A DNA stretch of 64,000 nucleotides from Rhinopithecimicrobium faecis (lineage in GTDB: Bacteria > Bacteroidota > Bacteroidia > Sphingobacteriales > Sphingobacteriaceae). Shown here one piece after another: positions 16,194-25,296 of the stretch. Numbering within the stretch: position 1 is the stretch's first letter; each line of letters begins with the position of its first letter. The stretch is from contig JAGKSB010000008.1 in assembly GCA_017942165.1 (NCBI GenBank), positions 1-64,000 on the forward strand. Reading direction: 5' to 3'. Both the position numbers and the translations under genes were made by a program. The notes under the pieces are model-generated. The model was not told the origin of the DNA, did not search any database, and saw only the letters and a list, made by a program, of their open reading frames with translations.

Positions 16194-16862
16194 ATGGACG
16201 CTAAAATTCAAAAAGCTGTAGAAGCAGGCTTAAAAACATATGCTCGTATTGACAACTTACAAGTCGAGCCTTTATTATCTACCATTGCTACTGCTTTTGA
16301 TGCCGAAGCATCTTACTTAGAAAAGGTAGATTTATTAGATCAAGCATTTGATGATGCACCACAATTTGAAGAATTGCGTGAGGTATTTTTTGATTTATTA
16401 TTAATCAACTTCTTTGCTGAGGATGTAGTAAAATTAGAAGATGACTACCTAGAGTCTGAGGAGTGGGAGCAGATTGAAGATCAAACAATCGACCGTGGAA
16501 CGGAATTATTGAATATTTTCTTATATTTACGTGAGTGTAAGGATGACGAAATCACTCCAGATTTAGAGGATTACTTAAAAGAATTCCTATTGGTCGAAGA
16601 AGATGAATTCCAAGATGAGCACGAAATTTATGAGGATGTAATCGCGAATCAAATTTTGGTAGATTCACCATACGCTGAAATCGCTAAGGTGGCAGCAACG
16701 ATCGATGAAACAAAAGATTTAGCGGAGTATTTCTACGTAATTATGTCATACTTCTCGGAAATAAATCCTTCAGATGCACAATTTGAAGAATTTGAAGCTG
16801 CAAGTGCTAATAAAGCATTAGATGCTTCTGTATACCAAATTATTACAAACTATGGCAACTAG
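16194..16862 (+). CDS. Acidic helical protein of unknown function
   Basis: 222 residues, very rich in Asp and Glu, with no signal peptide or membrane segment. Long helices are predicted by eye, for instance the acidic FLLVEEDEFQDEHEIYEDVI near 130-150. No family recognised. Its end overlaps the DUF4199 gene by 11 bases and its start is five bases behind the dihydroorotase homologue, so it is probably the middle gene of an operon. Confidence 0.7.
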   Translation: MDAKIQKAVEAGLKTYARIDNLQVEPLLSTIATAFDAEASYLEKVDLLDQAFDDAPQFEELREVFFDLLLINFFAEDVVKLEDDYLESEEWEQIEDQTIDRGTELLNIFLYLRECKDDEITPDLEDYLKEFLLVEEDEFQDEHEIYEDVIANQILVDSPYAEIAKVAATIDETKDLAEYFYVIMSYFSEINPSDAQFEEFEAASANKALDASVYQIITNYGN

Positions 16863-17472
16863 TTTACAAGAAGAATTAAACCGCACAGATGCTGGTTTTA
16901 ATGCTATTTTTAATAAAAAAGATGGTATTATTTTCGGTATAATCTTAGGGGTTATTTCTTTTATTTTAGGACTTATTGTTCTTTACTTGGTAAAGGATTT
17001 TAAATCTTTTTGGGCGGTGATGTCCACCTCAATAATCGTAAATACAGGAATATATGTTGTCGTAGCGGCGATATTAGCCTTCTTCTTGCGTAAGCGTGTG
17101 GGCGACTACTGGAGTTTTTCCGTAGCCTTAAAGACGATCTATGTGATGTTGGCAATATCCACCTTAATTTCTACAACAGGAACGCAAGCGCTAGTTAATT
17201 TCGTGTATCCAACTTTGCAGGAAGAGGTATTAAATAATACCATCAATGTAACGATTGAATATATGGAGAAAAGTAATCTTCCTGACGATCAAATCGATGG
17301 AAAGATTGCCGAGTTAGAAGTGCAGCGTGACTCTATTGGAAAGTTGACTTTTGGTCAGTTTTTCAAAGGGATGGCCATTACATTAGTCGTGCAATTTATC
17401 TTTGCACTCATGCTATCAGCGATCTTCAAAAGAGAAAAACCTATGTTTAGAAAAGCTTCGGAAAACGAATAA
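16852..17472 (+). CDS. DUF4199 membrane protein
   Basis: About 206 residues with four hydrophobic segments: IIFGIILGVISFILGLIVLYLV, IIVNTGIYVVVAAILAFFL, a TM around TIYVMLAISTLIS, and AITLVVQFIFALMLSAIF near the C-terminus. The periplasmic helical stretch between the last two (EEVLNNTINVTIEYMEKSNLP and on) is the DUF4199 pattern. I chose the ATG at 16852; the frame opens earlier inside the preceding gene. A hairpin at 17499-17522 follows, without a strong T-run. Confidence 0.8.
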   Translation: MATSLQEELNRTDAGFNAIFNKKDGIIFGIILGVISFILGLIVLYLVKDFKSFWAVMSTSIIVNTGIYVVVAAILAFFLRKRVGDYWSFSVALKTIYVMLAISTLISTTGTQALVNFVYPTLQEEVLNNTINVTIEYMEKSNLPDDQIDGKIAELEVQRDSIGKLTFGQFFKGMAITLVVQFIFALMLSAIFKREKPMFRKASENE

Positions 17473-17562
17473 TTCTATAACGTAGTATATATAGTCTAAG
17501 GTGTCACTCTATGGTGACACCTTAAGTGTTTTAAGCCCTATTTTTTAGTTTATACCTTTTAC

Positions 17563-18513
17563 ATGGATATTTCAGTAGTCGTTCCATTATATAACGAAGA
17601 GGAATCTTTACCCGAGCTTACCGCGTGGATAGACCGCGTGATGAAAGCCCAAAACTTTAGCTATGAAATTATCCTGGTAGATGACGGTTCTAAAGACCGC
17701 TCTTGGAAGATCGTAGAAGAGCTAAAGCTCCAAAATCCAGCTATTGTTGGGATTAAATTCAGACGTAATTATGGGAAGTCTGCGGCTTTAAACGTGGGTT
17801 TTGATGCTGCAAAAGGTGATGTAGTCATCACCATGGATGCAGATCTTCAGGATAGCCCTGACGAGATTCCAGAATTATACGACCGCATTGCCAACCGCGG
17901 AGCGGATTTAGTTTCAGGGTGGAAGCAGAAGCGCTACGACCCTTTGACAAAGACCCTGCCTACAAAATTGTTTAATGCGGCAACGAGGTATATGTCCGAT
18001 ATTCACAATTTGCATGACTTCAACTGCGGCTTGAAAGCTTACCGTAAGGATGTAGTCAAGAATATTGAAGTTTATGGGGAGATGCATCGCTATATTCCTG
18101 TGCTCGCGAAATGGGCAGGATTTACAAATATTCAAGAACAGGTCGTTCAGCATTACCCTCGTAAATATGGGACCACGAAATTTGGTGCCGGTAGATTTAT
18201 CAAAGGTTTCTTAGACCTACTCTCTATCTTTTTCGTAGGTAAGTTTGGGAAACGTCCGATGCACTTCTTTGGTACATTAGGTGTATTGAGTTTTCTAACA
18301 GGATTTGTAATTACCTGTTATCTAATTTTTGATAAGTTAATGAGCATAGCTGCCGGAACAGCCTATCGAAATATTACGGAGCAGCCACTTTTCTTCTTAT
18401 CCCTCGTAGCGATCCTGCTAGGGTCACAATTATTCCTAACGGGATTTATTGCAGAGTTAATTTCTAGAAATAGTGTCGATCGTAATAATTACCAAATAGA
18501 AAGTCATATTTAA
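17563..18513 (+). CDS. GT2 glycosyltransferase with C-terminal membrane anchor (DPM1/GtrB-like)
   Basis: 316 residues. GT-A fold with VVPLYNEEESLPELT (6-20), DDGSKDRSW (40-48) and the metal motif DADLQDSPDEIP. IHNLHDFNCGLKAYRK marks the polyprenyl-phosphate sugar transferase subgroup. Two membrane segments lie in the C-terminal third (FFGTLGVLSFLTGFVITCYL, LFFLSLVAILLGSQLFLTGF). It likely moves a sugar onto undecaprenyl phosphate at the inner membrane. Its stop overlaps the next glycosyltransferase start (TAATG). Confidence 0.9.
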   Translation: MDISVVVPLYNEEESLPELTAWIDRVMKAQNFSYEIILVDDGSKDRSWKIVEELKLQNPAIVGIKFRRNYGKSAALNVGFDAAKGDVVITMDADLQDSPDEIPELYDRIANRGADLVSGWKQKRYDPLTKTLPTKLFNAATRYMSDIHNLHDFNCGLKAYRKDVVKNIEVYGEMHRYIPVLAKWAGFTNIQEQVVQHYPRKYGTTKFGAGRFIKGFLDLLSIFFVGKFGKRPMHFFGTLGVLSFLTGFVITCYLIFDKLMSIAAGTAYRNITEQPLFFLSLVAILLGSQLFLTGFIAELISRNSVDRNNYQIESHI

Positions 18514-19508
18514 TGTTTTTTTCGATCGTTATACCCTTATACAATCGGCCGCAAGAGATTACGGAACTGCTGGAGTCTATGCTTTTGCAGTCCTACCGTG
18601 ATTTTGAAATTATTGTGGTGGAGGATGGTTCTACAATACCTGCCAAGGAAGCTGTATTATCTTTTGCTGATCGACTGAATATTTCATACGTTGAAAAACC
18701 CAATGAGGGGCAGGGATTTGCTAGGAATTATGGTTTTGAGCGTGCTAAAGGGGATTATTTTATCGTTTTTGACTCTGATATTATTGTTCCTCCTGATTAC
18801 CTCTTGAAGGTGCATGCAGGATTGGAATCCATGAAATTCGATGCCTTTGGTGGTCCTGATGCGGCGCATGCTTCCTTCACAGCCATCCAAAAGGCCATTT
18901 CCTATTCCATGACTTCTCCATTTACTACTGGAGGTATTCGTGGTAATAAAAAACATGTAGGTCAATTTCACCCTCGCTCCTTTAATATGGGGATTTCCCG
19001 TCGTGTATGGGAGGAAACAGGCGGTTTTAAATTGGCGCGTCGCTCTGAGGATATCGAATTCTCTGTGCGCATGATAGCGAAAGGATTTCGTGTGGGCCTC
19101 CTGCCCGAAGCCTTTGTTTATCATAAGCGCCGCACAAGCTTTAAGCAATTCTTTAAGCAGACGTATGGTTTTGGAAAGGGACGTATAGATATCTATAAGC
19201 TTTTTCCTGGAGAACTTAAGCCTGTGCATGCGCTGCCCACGGTCTTTACCTTGGGGATTGCATTTTTAGTAGTTTTTAATTTAATAAATTTCTTAACCGA
19301 TGAATATATTATTGCGCTGAATTACATCGTGAATTTAGGTAATAATCTACTCGCGCTATACGTTATTTTATTGGCGGTACATGCCTGTATAACTACAAGA
19401 GATATACGGGTGGCTTTATTAGCTATTATAGCATCTTTTACGCAGCTTATTGCGTATGGATCTGGTTTTATTGTGCAGTATTGGAATCGTGTAGTCGTAG
19501 GTAAATAA
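18513..19508 (+). CDS. GT2 family glycosyltransferase
   Basis: 331 residues: FSIVIPLYNRPQEITELLES at the start, VVEDGS (35-40), DSDIIVPPDYL (metal site), then RRSEDIEFSVRM and the FKQTYGFGKGRIDIYK segment. Two or three C-terminal hydrophobic segments suggest membrane attachment. It begins on the stop codon of the previous glycosyltransferase, so the two act in one envelope-glycan pathway. Acceptor unknown. Confidence 0.88.
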   Translation: MFFSIVIPLYNRPQEITELLESMLLQSYRDFEIIVVEDGSTIPAKEAVLSFADRLNISYVEKPNEGQGFARNYGFERAKGDYFIVFDSDIIVPPDYLLKVHAGLESMKFDAFGGPDAAHASFTAIQKAISYSMTSPFTTGGIRGNKKHVGQFHPRSFNMGISRRVWEETGGFKLARRSEDIEFSVRMIAKGFRVGLLPEAFVYHKRRTSFKQFFKQTYGFGKGRIDIYKLFPGELKPVHALPTVFTLGIAFLVVFNLINFLTDEYIIALNYIVNLGNNLLALYVILLAVHACITTRDIRVALLAIIASFTQLIAYGSGFIVQYWNRVVVGK

Positions 19509-19530
19509 GCCACTTAATTTTTTTTAGCCG

Positions 19531-19791
19531 TTGATACCATTTACACAAACAAGTTTAGATAAGTTAGAGTCATTATTTAAAACCTTAGGATTTAAAGTTC
19601 GTTATGAAAAAGGATCCTTCCGAACGGGAGCATGTATGCTCGAAAATTCGAAGGTTATTGTCGTGAACAAATTCTCCAATTTGGAGGTTAAGATACAGTC
19701 GTTAGTAAGCATCCTTAAGGAGATTGATATAGAAGTTGATCTTTTGGAGGAAAAGCAGTTGCAATTTTATCACATTATTAATCCACAGTAA
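19531..19791 (+). CDS. Small conserved soluble protein, TTG start
   Basis: 86 residues. TTG is the only good start (IPFTQTSLDKLESLFKTLGF follows at once), because upstream codons lead only to a stop. It belongs to a small conserved protein type seen next to MBL hydrolases in Sphingobacteriaceae, with GACMLENSKVIVVNKFSNLEVKI as its core. No function known. It ends two bases before the MBL gene, which also uses TTG. Confidence 0.65.
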   Translation: MIPFTQTSLDKLESLFKTLGFKVRYEKGSFRTGACMLENSKVIVVNKFSNLEVKIQSLVSILKEIDIEVDLLEEKQLQFYHIINPQ

Positions 19792-19792
19792 T

Positions 19793-20590
19793 TTGAAAAT
19801 AACATTTTTAGGAACTGGGACATCCCAAGGCGTACCCGTTATAGCCTGTCAGTGTGCGGTCTGTCTGTCTAGTGATTCGAGAGACAAGCGCTTGCGCTCA
19901 TCCTTATTAATTTCCTATGAAGGGCATAACTTGGTGGTGGATACGGGACCTGATTTTAGATTTCAAATGTTACGTGCCGATGTACGTGAGCTTGCTGCTG
20001 TGCTGATGACACATTCTCATAAAGACCATATTGCGGGACTGGATGATGTGCGTGCTTTTAATTTTCAGCAACAACAATCTATTCCTATTTACGGTACTGC
20101 AGCACTGCACGATGCTCTGAAGCGTGAATTCTACTACGCATTTACGGAGCATAAATACCCCGGTGTGCCACAATTAGAATTGGTGGAAGTCGTCGATTTA
20201 AAGCCTTTTAATCTCTTTGGTAAAGAGATTATTCCTATTGAAGTCATGCATTATAAGATGCCTGTACTAGGCTTTAGAATCGCTGATTTTGCGTATATTA
20301 CGGATGCCAAAACTGTAGCTCCTGAGGAGCGCGCTAAATTAAAGGGTGTTAAGATCTTGGTGATCAATGCCCTGCAGCTGGAGCCGCATATTTCTCATTT
20401 TACCTTAGAGGAAGCCTTAGCTTTTGCTAAGGAAATAGGGGCTGAGCGCACTTACTTGACGCATATTTCGCACCGTTTGGGAACTTTTGAAGAAGTATCC
20501 AAGCTGCTCCCTAGCCAGGTTTTCCTAGCCGAGGATATGCTGACCATTGATTGTTCCAAACAATTCCCTGAAGATATTGTTATTATTTAA
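19793..20590 (+). CDS. MBL-fold metallo-hydrolase (PhnP/RNase Z-like)
   Basis: 265 residues from the TTG at 19793 (KITFLGTGTSQGVPVIAC). The frame opens earlier (ATG at 19736) inside the preceding gene, but those residues do not fit the family. The metal motif HSHKDHIAGLDDVRAF and GHNLVVDTGPDFRFQML are clear, and a CQCAVCLSSD cysteine pair matches PhnP-like proteins that bind an extra zinc. Probably a phosphodiesterase acting on a small cyclic phosphate or similar. Confidence 0.85.
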   Translation: MKITFLGTGTSQGVPVIACQCAVCLSSDSRDKRLRSSLLISYEGHNLVVDTGPDFRFQMLRADVRELAAVLMTHSHKDHIAGLDDVRAFNFQQQQSIPIYGTAALHDALKREFYYAFTEHKYPGVPQLELVEVVDLKPFNLFGKEIIPIEVMHYKMPVLGFRIADFAYITDAKTVAPEERAKLKGVKILVINALQLEPHISHFTLEEALAFAKEIGAERTYLTHISHRLGTFEEVSKLLPSQVFLAEDMLTIDCSKQFPEDIVII

Positions 20591-20618
20591 AATTCGTTAA
20601 TTGTAAATCTTTATCAAT

Positions 20619-20771
20619 ATGGGAAATCTTTTGTATTTAATAGCAGTTGTTCTAGTGATTGTTTGGGCGATTAGTTTCTTAGGAGGCTATTACACTGGAG
20701 GTATTATTCATACATTATTAGTAATAGCGATTATTGTAATCTTATTACGTATTATTCGTGGTGCAGCTTAA
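20619..20771 (+). CDS. Lmo0937-type small membrane protein
   Basis: 50 residues: MGNLLYLIAVVLVIVWAISF, a GGYYTGG turn, then IIHTLLVIAIIVILLRII and RGAA. This two-helix hairpin matches the lmo0937 family of tiny membrane proteins found across Firmicutes and Bacteroidetes. Its stop overlaps the stop of the convergent ispD remnant by four bases (TTAA). Confidence 0.85.
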   Translation: MGNLLYLIAVVLVIVWAISFLGGYYTGGIIHTLLVIAIIVILLRIIRGAA

Positions 20772-21208
20772 TTATCACGCGCCTGATACAACTGGGCAAT
20801 AGCCAGGTCTTCGGGAAAAGTGATTTTAATATTTTTATAATCGCCTTCCAGGATATGTATGCTGTAGCCCAGTTGTTCTACAACGGAAGCATCATCTGTA
20901 AAATAGCGCTCCTCGCGTTGTTGGTAAGCTTCATACAATACATTCGTTGCGAACACTTGCGGTGTTTGCACCAGCCATATTTCATTTCTATTTAACGCTT
21001 TAGAAGCTTTTTCTGGCACTACTTGACGCACGGAATTTGTGGATGGCGTAGCTACTAACGGTCTGGCGGCATCATGAACGGCGATGTAATCGATAGGCAA
21101 GTTTAAGGCTTTGAGGTAGCGTAAACCATTTTCCACGGATTGAAATCTTGACTCTCCACCTAAGCAAATATGATGGGGTCGAAGGTCGAGAAATTCTTCA
21201 TAAATCAA
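20768..21208 (-). pseudogene. ispD: Decayed ispD (MEP cytidylyltransferase) remnant
   Basis: 146 codons still open, against about 225-235 residues for intact IspD. The C-terminal half is unmistakable: LGGESRFQSVENGL, YIAVHDAARPLV, SKALNRNEIWLVQTPQVF, FTDDASVVEQLG and NIKITFPEDLAIAQ. The N-terminal third with the CTP-binding AAGxGxRM motif is missing, and sequence jumps from ARPLV to NSVRQV, dropping about 20-25 residues. The queA terminator lies directly before it, so no promoter is evident. It cannot be functional as cytidylyltransferase. Confidence 0.85.
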
Positions 21209-21212
21209 AAGT

Positions 21213-21245
21213 AAAAAAAAGCATCGATAATGTGACTTATCGACG
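21213..21245 (-). terminator. Terminator of queA
   Basis: On the minus strand GCGTCGATAAG pairs with TATCGATGC (one bulge) and is followed by eight T at 21213-21220. Confidence 0.82.
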
Positions 21246-21278
21246 CTCCTTTGACTGTATAATATACGTAATAAATAC

Positions 21279-22328
21279 TTAGATAATTAACATGGCATCT
21301 CCATAGGAGTAGAATCTATATTTTTCTTTTACAGCAACTTCATAAGCATTCATCAGGTTTTCGTAACCTGCAAATGCCGCAATCATTACTAATAGAGTAG
21401 ATTCTGGAGTATGGAAGTTTGTAATCATAGAATTCGCAATAGAGAAATCATATGGAGGGTAAATAAATTTACTTGTCCAATCTGATGCCGCTTTTAGGTG
21501 TCTATCTGCTGATACGGATGACTCAATTGCGCGCATAGAAGTAGTACCTACAGCACAGATGCGACGCTTACCATCGATGGCTTTATTCACTGTGCGTGCT
21601 GCAGCTTCTTCGATAATAAACTGCTCAGAGTCCATTTTATGTTTTGTTAAGTCTTCCACCTCTACGGTACGGAAAGTACCTAAACCTACGTGTAAAGTCA
21701 CTTCAGCAAAATCTACGCCTTTTAATTCTAAACGCTTCATCAATTCTCTGGAGAAGTGAAGTCCTGCTGTTGGGGCAGCAACTGCTCCTTCATTTTTAGC
21801 GTAGATCGTTTGGTAACGGAATTTATCCTCTGGTGTAGCTTTACGTTTAATATATTTTGGAAGTGGTGTTTCTCCTAAAATTTCAATATTGCGACGGAAT
21901 TCTTCATCTGTACCGTCAAATAAGAAACGGATAGTACGTCCACGTGAAGTGGTATTGTCAACTACTTCAGCAACAAGTAAATCGTCATCGCCGAAATACA
22001 ATTTGTTACCAACACGAATTTTACGAGCAGGATCTACTAATACATCCCACAGGCGAAGCTCTTTATTTAATTCACGTAATAAGAAGACTTCAATTGTAGC
22101 ACCTGTTTTCTCCTTATTGCCGTACATACGAGCAGGGAAAACTTTGGTATTATTTAAGATCATGACGTCTTTATCGTCAAAATATTCTAAGACATCTTTG
22201 AAAATTTTGTGCTCAATTTTACCTGTGTCACGGTGTAATACCATTAAACGCGATTCATCACGATTTTCTGTAGGTTCAGAAGCAAGTAGCGATTCTGGTA
22301 AATTGAACTTAAATTGAGATAACTTCAT
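21279..22328 (-). CDS. queA: S-adenosylmethionine:tRNA ribosyltransferase-isomerase QueA
   Basis: 349 residues, full length. It transfers and rearranges the ribose of SAM onto preQ1 at tRNA position 34, giving epoxyqueuosine. Diagnostic motifs are [18 protein letters not shown] near the N-terminus, [10 protein letters not shown] (near 185), [14 protein letters not shown] (near 210), [11 protein letters not shown] and [14 protein letters not shown]. It has its own promoter and terminator, and its strand-mate downstream is the ispD remnant. Confidence 0.96.
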   Translation of the reverse strand: MKLSQFKFNLPESLLASEPTENRDESRLMVLHRDTGKIEHKIFKDVLEYFDDKDVMILNNTKVFPARMYGNKEKTGATIEVFLLRELNKELRLWDVLVDPARKIRVGNKLYFGDDDLLVAEVVDNTTSRGRTIRFLFDGTDEEFRRNIEILGETPLPKYIKRKATPEDKFRYQTIYAKNEGAVAAPTAGLHFSRELMKRLELKGVDFAEVTLHVGLGTFRTVEVEDLTKHKMDSEQFIIEEAAARTVNKAIDGKRRICAVGTTSMRAIESSVSADRHLKAASDWTSKFIYPPYDFSIANSMITNFHTPESTLLVMIAAFAGYENLMNAYEVAVKEKYRFYSYGDAMLII

Positions 22329-22398
22329 CTTTAATTTCGATATTTAAATGATTGCGATTTTATGCTGTAACCGATTTGTCCGGATACAAAAAAGCACC

Positions 22399-22406
22399 CA
22401 AAGGTA
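22399..22406 (-). promoter_or_regulatory. Possible -7 box of queA
   Basis: TACCTTTG on the minus strand, about 70 bases before the queA ATG. The leader does not resemble a preQ1 riboswitch. The -33 element is not clear. Confidence 0.45.
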
Positions 22407-22497
22407 AAAAAAAATACCGATTTATTCGTCATAATTTAGCCTTTTTGAAAATTAATGCCGGTTTGTTTTTATTGTTTTGTAGTTTTACGATTAGTAT

Positions 22498-23739
22498 ATG
22501 TCCAATTTAAGCCTTTTAGTTGAATCAGCACGCTTTGCGACTGCGGCGTTACGTGGGAATCGTACGCGCACCTTCCTTTCTTTGTTAGGGGTAACGATCG
22601 GTATCATGACGATTATTGGCGTATTTTCTGCGGTCGATACGTTGCGCTCCAATTTGGAAGCCTCTGTACAAAAAATTGGGTCGAATATTTTATATGTACA
22701 GAAATGGCCTTGGGATGGAGGGCCTGATTTCCCATGGTGGAAATTTGAAAATCGTCCACATCCATCGTTCAGCGATTATGAAGCGTTAAAGCGCCGTATG
22801 ACGACGGCTGAAGCTGTCGTATACAGTTTTGATATCGGCAACTCCACTATAAAATATGGGAATAACACCGTTTCAAATGCTGACATTGCTGTAAACACGC
22901 ATGAGCTTCCGGCTGTGAAAAACTTAGAATTTCAAACAGGCCGTTATTTCACGGATGCGGAATCCTCCCATGCTGCCATGGTCTGCTTTATTGGCGCTTC
23001 GCTTGCTGAAGGTCTATTTCCCAATCAGATTCCTGAAGGAAAGGTGATTACCGCTCTAGGGCGTAAGCTGCGCGTAATTGGGGTCCTTAAAGCGGAAGGT
23101 GCCAGCTTAATATTTGATAATTCTTCCGATAATGCCCTCTTTATACCCTACACTTTAGCGCGCAATCTGGTTAATGTAAAGCTCTATTCGCCTCAAATTA
23201 TTGTGCGTAATGCGGGGAGCTACAGCTTAGCGGAATCGGAGTCCGAACTTAAAGGATTAATGCGCTCTATCCACAGGATAGCGCCCAGTAGAGAGGACGA
23301 CTTTTCAATTAATAAAACAACGATGATTACCCAGTCCCTTGATTCGCTGTTTGTAGCGGTGAATATCGCAGGCTTTTGTATCGGTATTTTCTCCATTTTG
23401 GTGGGCGGATTTGGGATAGCAAATATTATGTTTGTCAGCGTGAAAGAGCGTACAGCACTGATAGGGATTCAGAAATCGCTGGGTGCAAAACAGTCTTTTA
23501 TCTTAACACAATTTCTTTTTGAAGCTATTTTTTTATGCTTAATTGGTGGCTTAATAGGTTTGGGCATTGTATTTGTATTAGCGATATTTGTAAATTTAAT
23601 TGCAGGTGTAGCAATTGTAGTAAGTATTAAAATGGTTCTATTAACGTTCCTTCTGTCAACAATAATTGGCTTGATTTCCGGCGTGGTGCCAGCCTATAGG
23701 GCGTCTAAGTTAGACCCTGTGGAGGCAATCCGTAGTTAA
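22498..23739 (+). CDS. ABC transporter permease, MacB/FtsX family
   Basis: 413 residues. One N-terminal membrane helix (NRTRTFLSLLGVTIGIMTIIGV) is followed by a periplasmic MacB-like domain (about 60-280) and three C-terminal helices (VNIAGFCIGIFSILVGGFGIANIMFVSV, then LFEAIFLCLIGGLIGLGIVFVLAIFV, then LLTFLLSTIIGLISGVVPAYRA) ending in ASKLDPVEAIRS, the classic end of this family. No ATPase subunit is adjacent. It abuts the DUF2306 gene with no gap. Confidence 0.9.
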   Translation: MSNLSLLVESARFATAALRGNRTRTFLSLLGVTIGIMTIIGVFSAVDTLRSNLEASVQKIGSNILYVQKWPWDGGPDFPWWKFENRPHPSFSDYEALKRRMTTAEAVVYSFDIGNSTIKYGNNTVSNADIAVNTHELPAVKNLEFQTGRYFTDAESSHAAMVCFIGASLAEGLFPNQIPEGKVITALGRKLRVIGVLKAEGASLIFDNSSDNALFIPYTLARNLVNVKLYSPQIIVRNAGSYSLAESESELKGLMRSIHRIAPSREDDFSINKTTMITQSLDSLFVAVNIAGFCIGIFSILVGGFGIANIMFVSVKERTALIGIQKSLGAKQSFILTQFLFEAIFLCLIGGLIGLGIVFVLAIFVNLIAGVAIVVSIKMVLLTFLLSTIIGLISGVVPAYRASKLDPVEAIRS

Positions 23740-24465
23740 ATGAAGCTAACTATTGGAAAAGTAATTTGCTACCTGGTAGCCATTTATTTCTTCTATCTGA
23801 TGCTGGAAATTACGTTAAGGTATATTCCCTTAGATCGTGAAGTTGCTTTTTTGGCTATTAAGCAGGAGGAGGTGCAGGGAGTTCCGGGTTATCTACCGTT
23901 ATTTTACGTACATGTTTATAGTGCTATACTGGTGTTGCTATGCTGCTTCACGCAGTTTTCAACGTATTTGCTAAAGACCTATCCTGCTGTTCACCGTCTT
24001 GGAGGAAAGCTGTATGTTTTTATAGTGCTTTTCTTGGCGGCACCCTCGGGACTATTTATCGGTTTTTTCGCAAATGGCGGCGGCGTTGCTGTCGCAGCAT
24101 TTTTGCTGTTGGCTATTTTGTGGTTTTACTTCACATGGCAGGGGCTGCGTGCGATACAAAAGGGTGATGTAGCGCAGCATCGCGCAATGATGTTGTGCAG
24201 TTTTTCTTTAGCTTTCTCAGCGGTTACTTTACGCTTATGGAAGGTTATTTTGGTTTATTTCTTTGAACCTGCACCCATGGATTTATACCGTGTAATTGCT
24301 TGGCTAGGCTGGGTGCCTAACTTGCTATTAATTATTTGTTACCTAACTATAAAATCTCTAAAAAATGAAAAGAATCCTTCCGTACCTTTTATTCGGCGTT
24401 ATGTTAGCTTCCTGTCAACAGAAAAAAACGCAGGAGAAGAAGGAAGAACCCGTCGTCGTAAATGA
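23740..24465 (+). CDS. DUF2306 membrane protein
   Basis: About 241 residues with six or seven hydrophobic segments. The DUF2306 hallmark VHVYSAILVLLCCFTQFSTYLLKTYPAVHRLGGKLYV, with conserved His residues, and DVAQHRAMMLCSFSLAFSAVTLRLW are present. The frame overlaps the next gene by 101 bases. If the A6 run at 24360-24365 had one more A, this gene would end in a TGA overlapping the next ATG, so the last 33 residues may be an artefact or a recent slip. Confidence 0.82.
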   Translation: MKLTIGKVICYLVAIYFFYLMLEITLRYIPLDREVAFLAIKQEEVQGVPGYLPLFYVHVYSAILVLLCCFTQFSTYLLKTYPAVHRLGGKLYVFIVLFLAAPSGLFIGFFANGGGVAVAAFLLLAILWFYFTWQGLRAIQKGDVAQHRAMMLCSFSLAFSAVTLRLWKVILVYFFEPAPMDLYRVIAWLGWVPNLLLIICYLTIKSLKNEKNPSVPFIRRYVSFLSTEKNAGEEGRTRRRK

Positions 24466-25243
24466 AATCAATCAGGAGCTCTACGGCAATTGGGTAGGGA
24501 CTTTTAATGTTGATGATGCTATTTCTGAGGATAATTATGATAACCTGATTGAATACAGTAGACAGATCAACTTAATTATCAAACGTATTACTCCAGACTC
24601 CGTATATGCTCAAAATATCGTCGCTGGAAATGTGCGCGACTTAAAGGGGGAGATGAAAGTTGTCGGTAAGAAATATTCATTTATCTTAGATGAGCCGGGC
24701 ACGAAGACTTCTGACGGACGCTTTGTATTTTCCATTGAAAATGATACGATTCGCGGAACATGGACGGCATTTAATCCGAATGGACTGAAAGTGAGTAAAC
24801 GTGTGATGGAGCTTACCTTACGTCCATTTAAGTATAATGCCAACTTAATGCTGTCCGAAGATATTGAATTTGTTGATTACACGAGCAGTAAAGACTCCCT
24901 GTACGCCTTAGAAGAGGATAGTGCACATGTTACGCTGAGCATGTATCGTGGGGCATCGGAAGCCGTCCTTAAATTGAATGCCTCTACACAGACTCTGAAG
25001 GAAGGAGATCTCAAGAACCTCAAGAAGATCGATTTAGAAATTATTCGCAATACTATCTTCGCTAGGCATGGATTTGCATTTACGAAATTAGCTCTACGTC
25101 AGTTCTTTGATTATGTGCCCTGGTATGTGCCTATTTATACGGATGTTACGGAAAAACTTACTCCTTTAGAGAAGAAAAATATTAGTTTAATCCTCCGTTT
25201 TGAGAAATATGCGGCAGATAACTACGATGTCTTTGGTCGCTAA
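24365..25243 (+). CDS. YARHG-domain lipoprotein
   Basis: 292 residues. Lipoprotein signal peptide LLFGVMLASC (cleavage before Cys17), a Lys/Glu-rich linker, an N-terminal beta domain (ELYGNWVGTFNVDD onward), and a C-terminal YARHG domain with ARHGFAFTKLALRQFFDYVPWYVP (about 233-256). YARHG domains are extracellular and common in lipoproteins of Bacteroidetes. The function is not established. It overlaps the end of the DUF2306 frame. Confidence 0.82.
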   Translation: MKRILPYLLFGVMLASCQQKKTQEKKEEPVVVNEINQELYGNWVGTFNVDDAISEDNYDNLIEYSRQINLIIKRITPDSVYAQNIVAGNVRDLKGEMKVVGKKYSFILDEPGTKTSDGRFVFSIENDTIRGTWTAFNPNGLKVSKRVMELTLRPFKYNANLMLSEDIEFVDYTSSKDSLYALEEDSAHVTLSMYRGASEAVLKLNASTQTLKEGDLKNLKKIDLEIIRNTIFARHGFAFTKLALRQFFDYVPWYVPIYTDVTEKLTPLEKKNISLILRFEKYAADNYDVFGR

Positions 25244-25276
25244 AAAGCCGCCCTATCATTTGATAGGACGGCTTTT
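25244..25276. terminator. Bidirectional terminator
   Basis: AAGCCG(C)CCTATCA pairs with TGATAGGACGGCTT around a two-base loop, with A and T runs on each side. It serves the YARHG gene and the convergent aminotransferase. Confidence 0.85.
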
Positions 25277-25296
25277 GTAGAAGTCTTTTTTTAGGA

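Noticed and set aside
18684..19229. A 181-codon open frame on the minus strand
   Set aside because: It lies wholly antisense to a clear GT2 glycosyltransferase and shows no protein-family pattern.
22329..22398. preQ1 riboswitch in the queA leader
   Set aside because: The leader lacks the compact preQ1-I hairpin and its A-rich tail; no alternative terminator is present.
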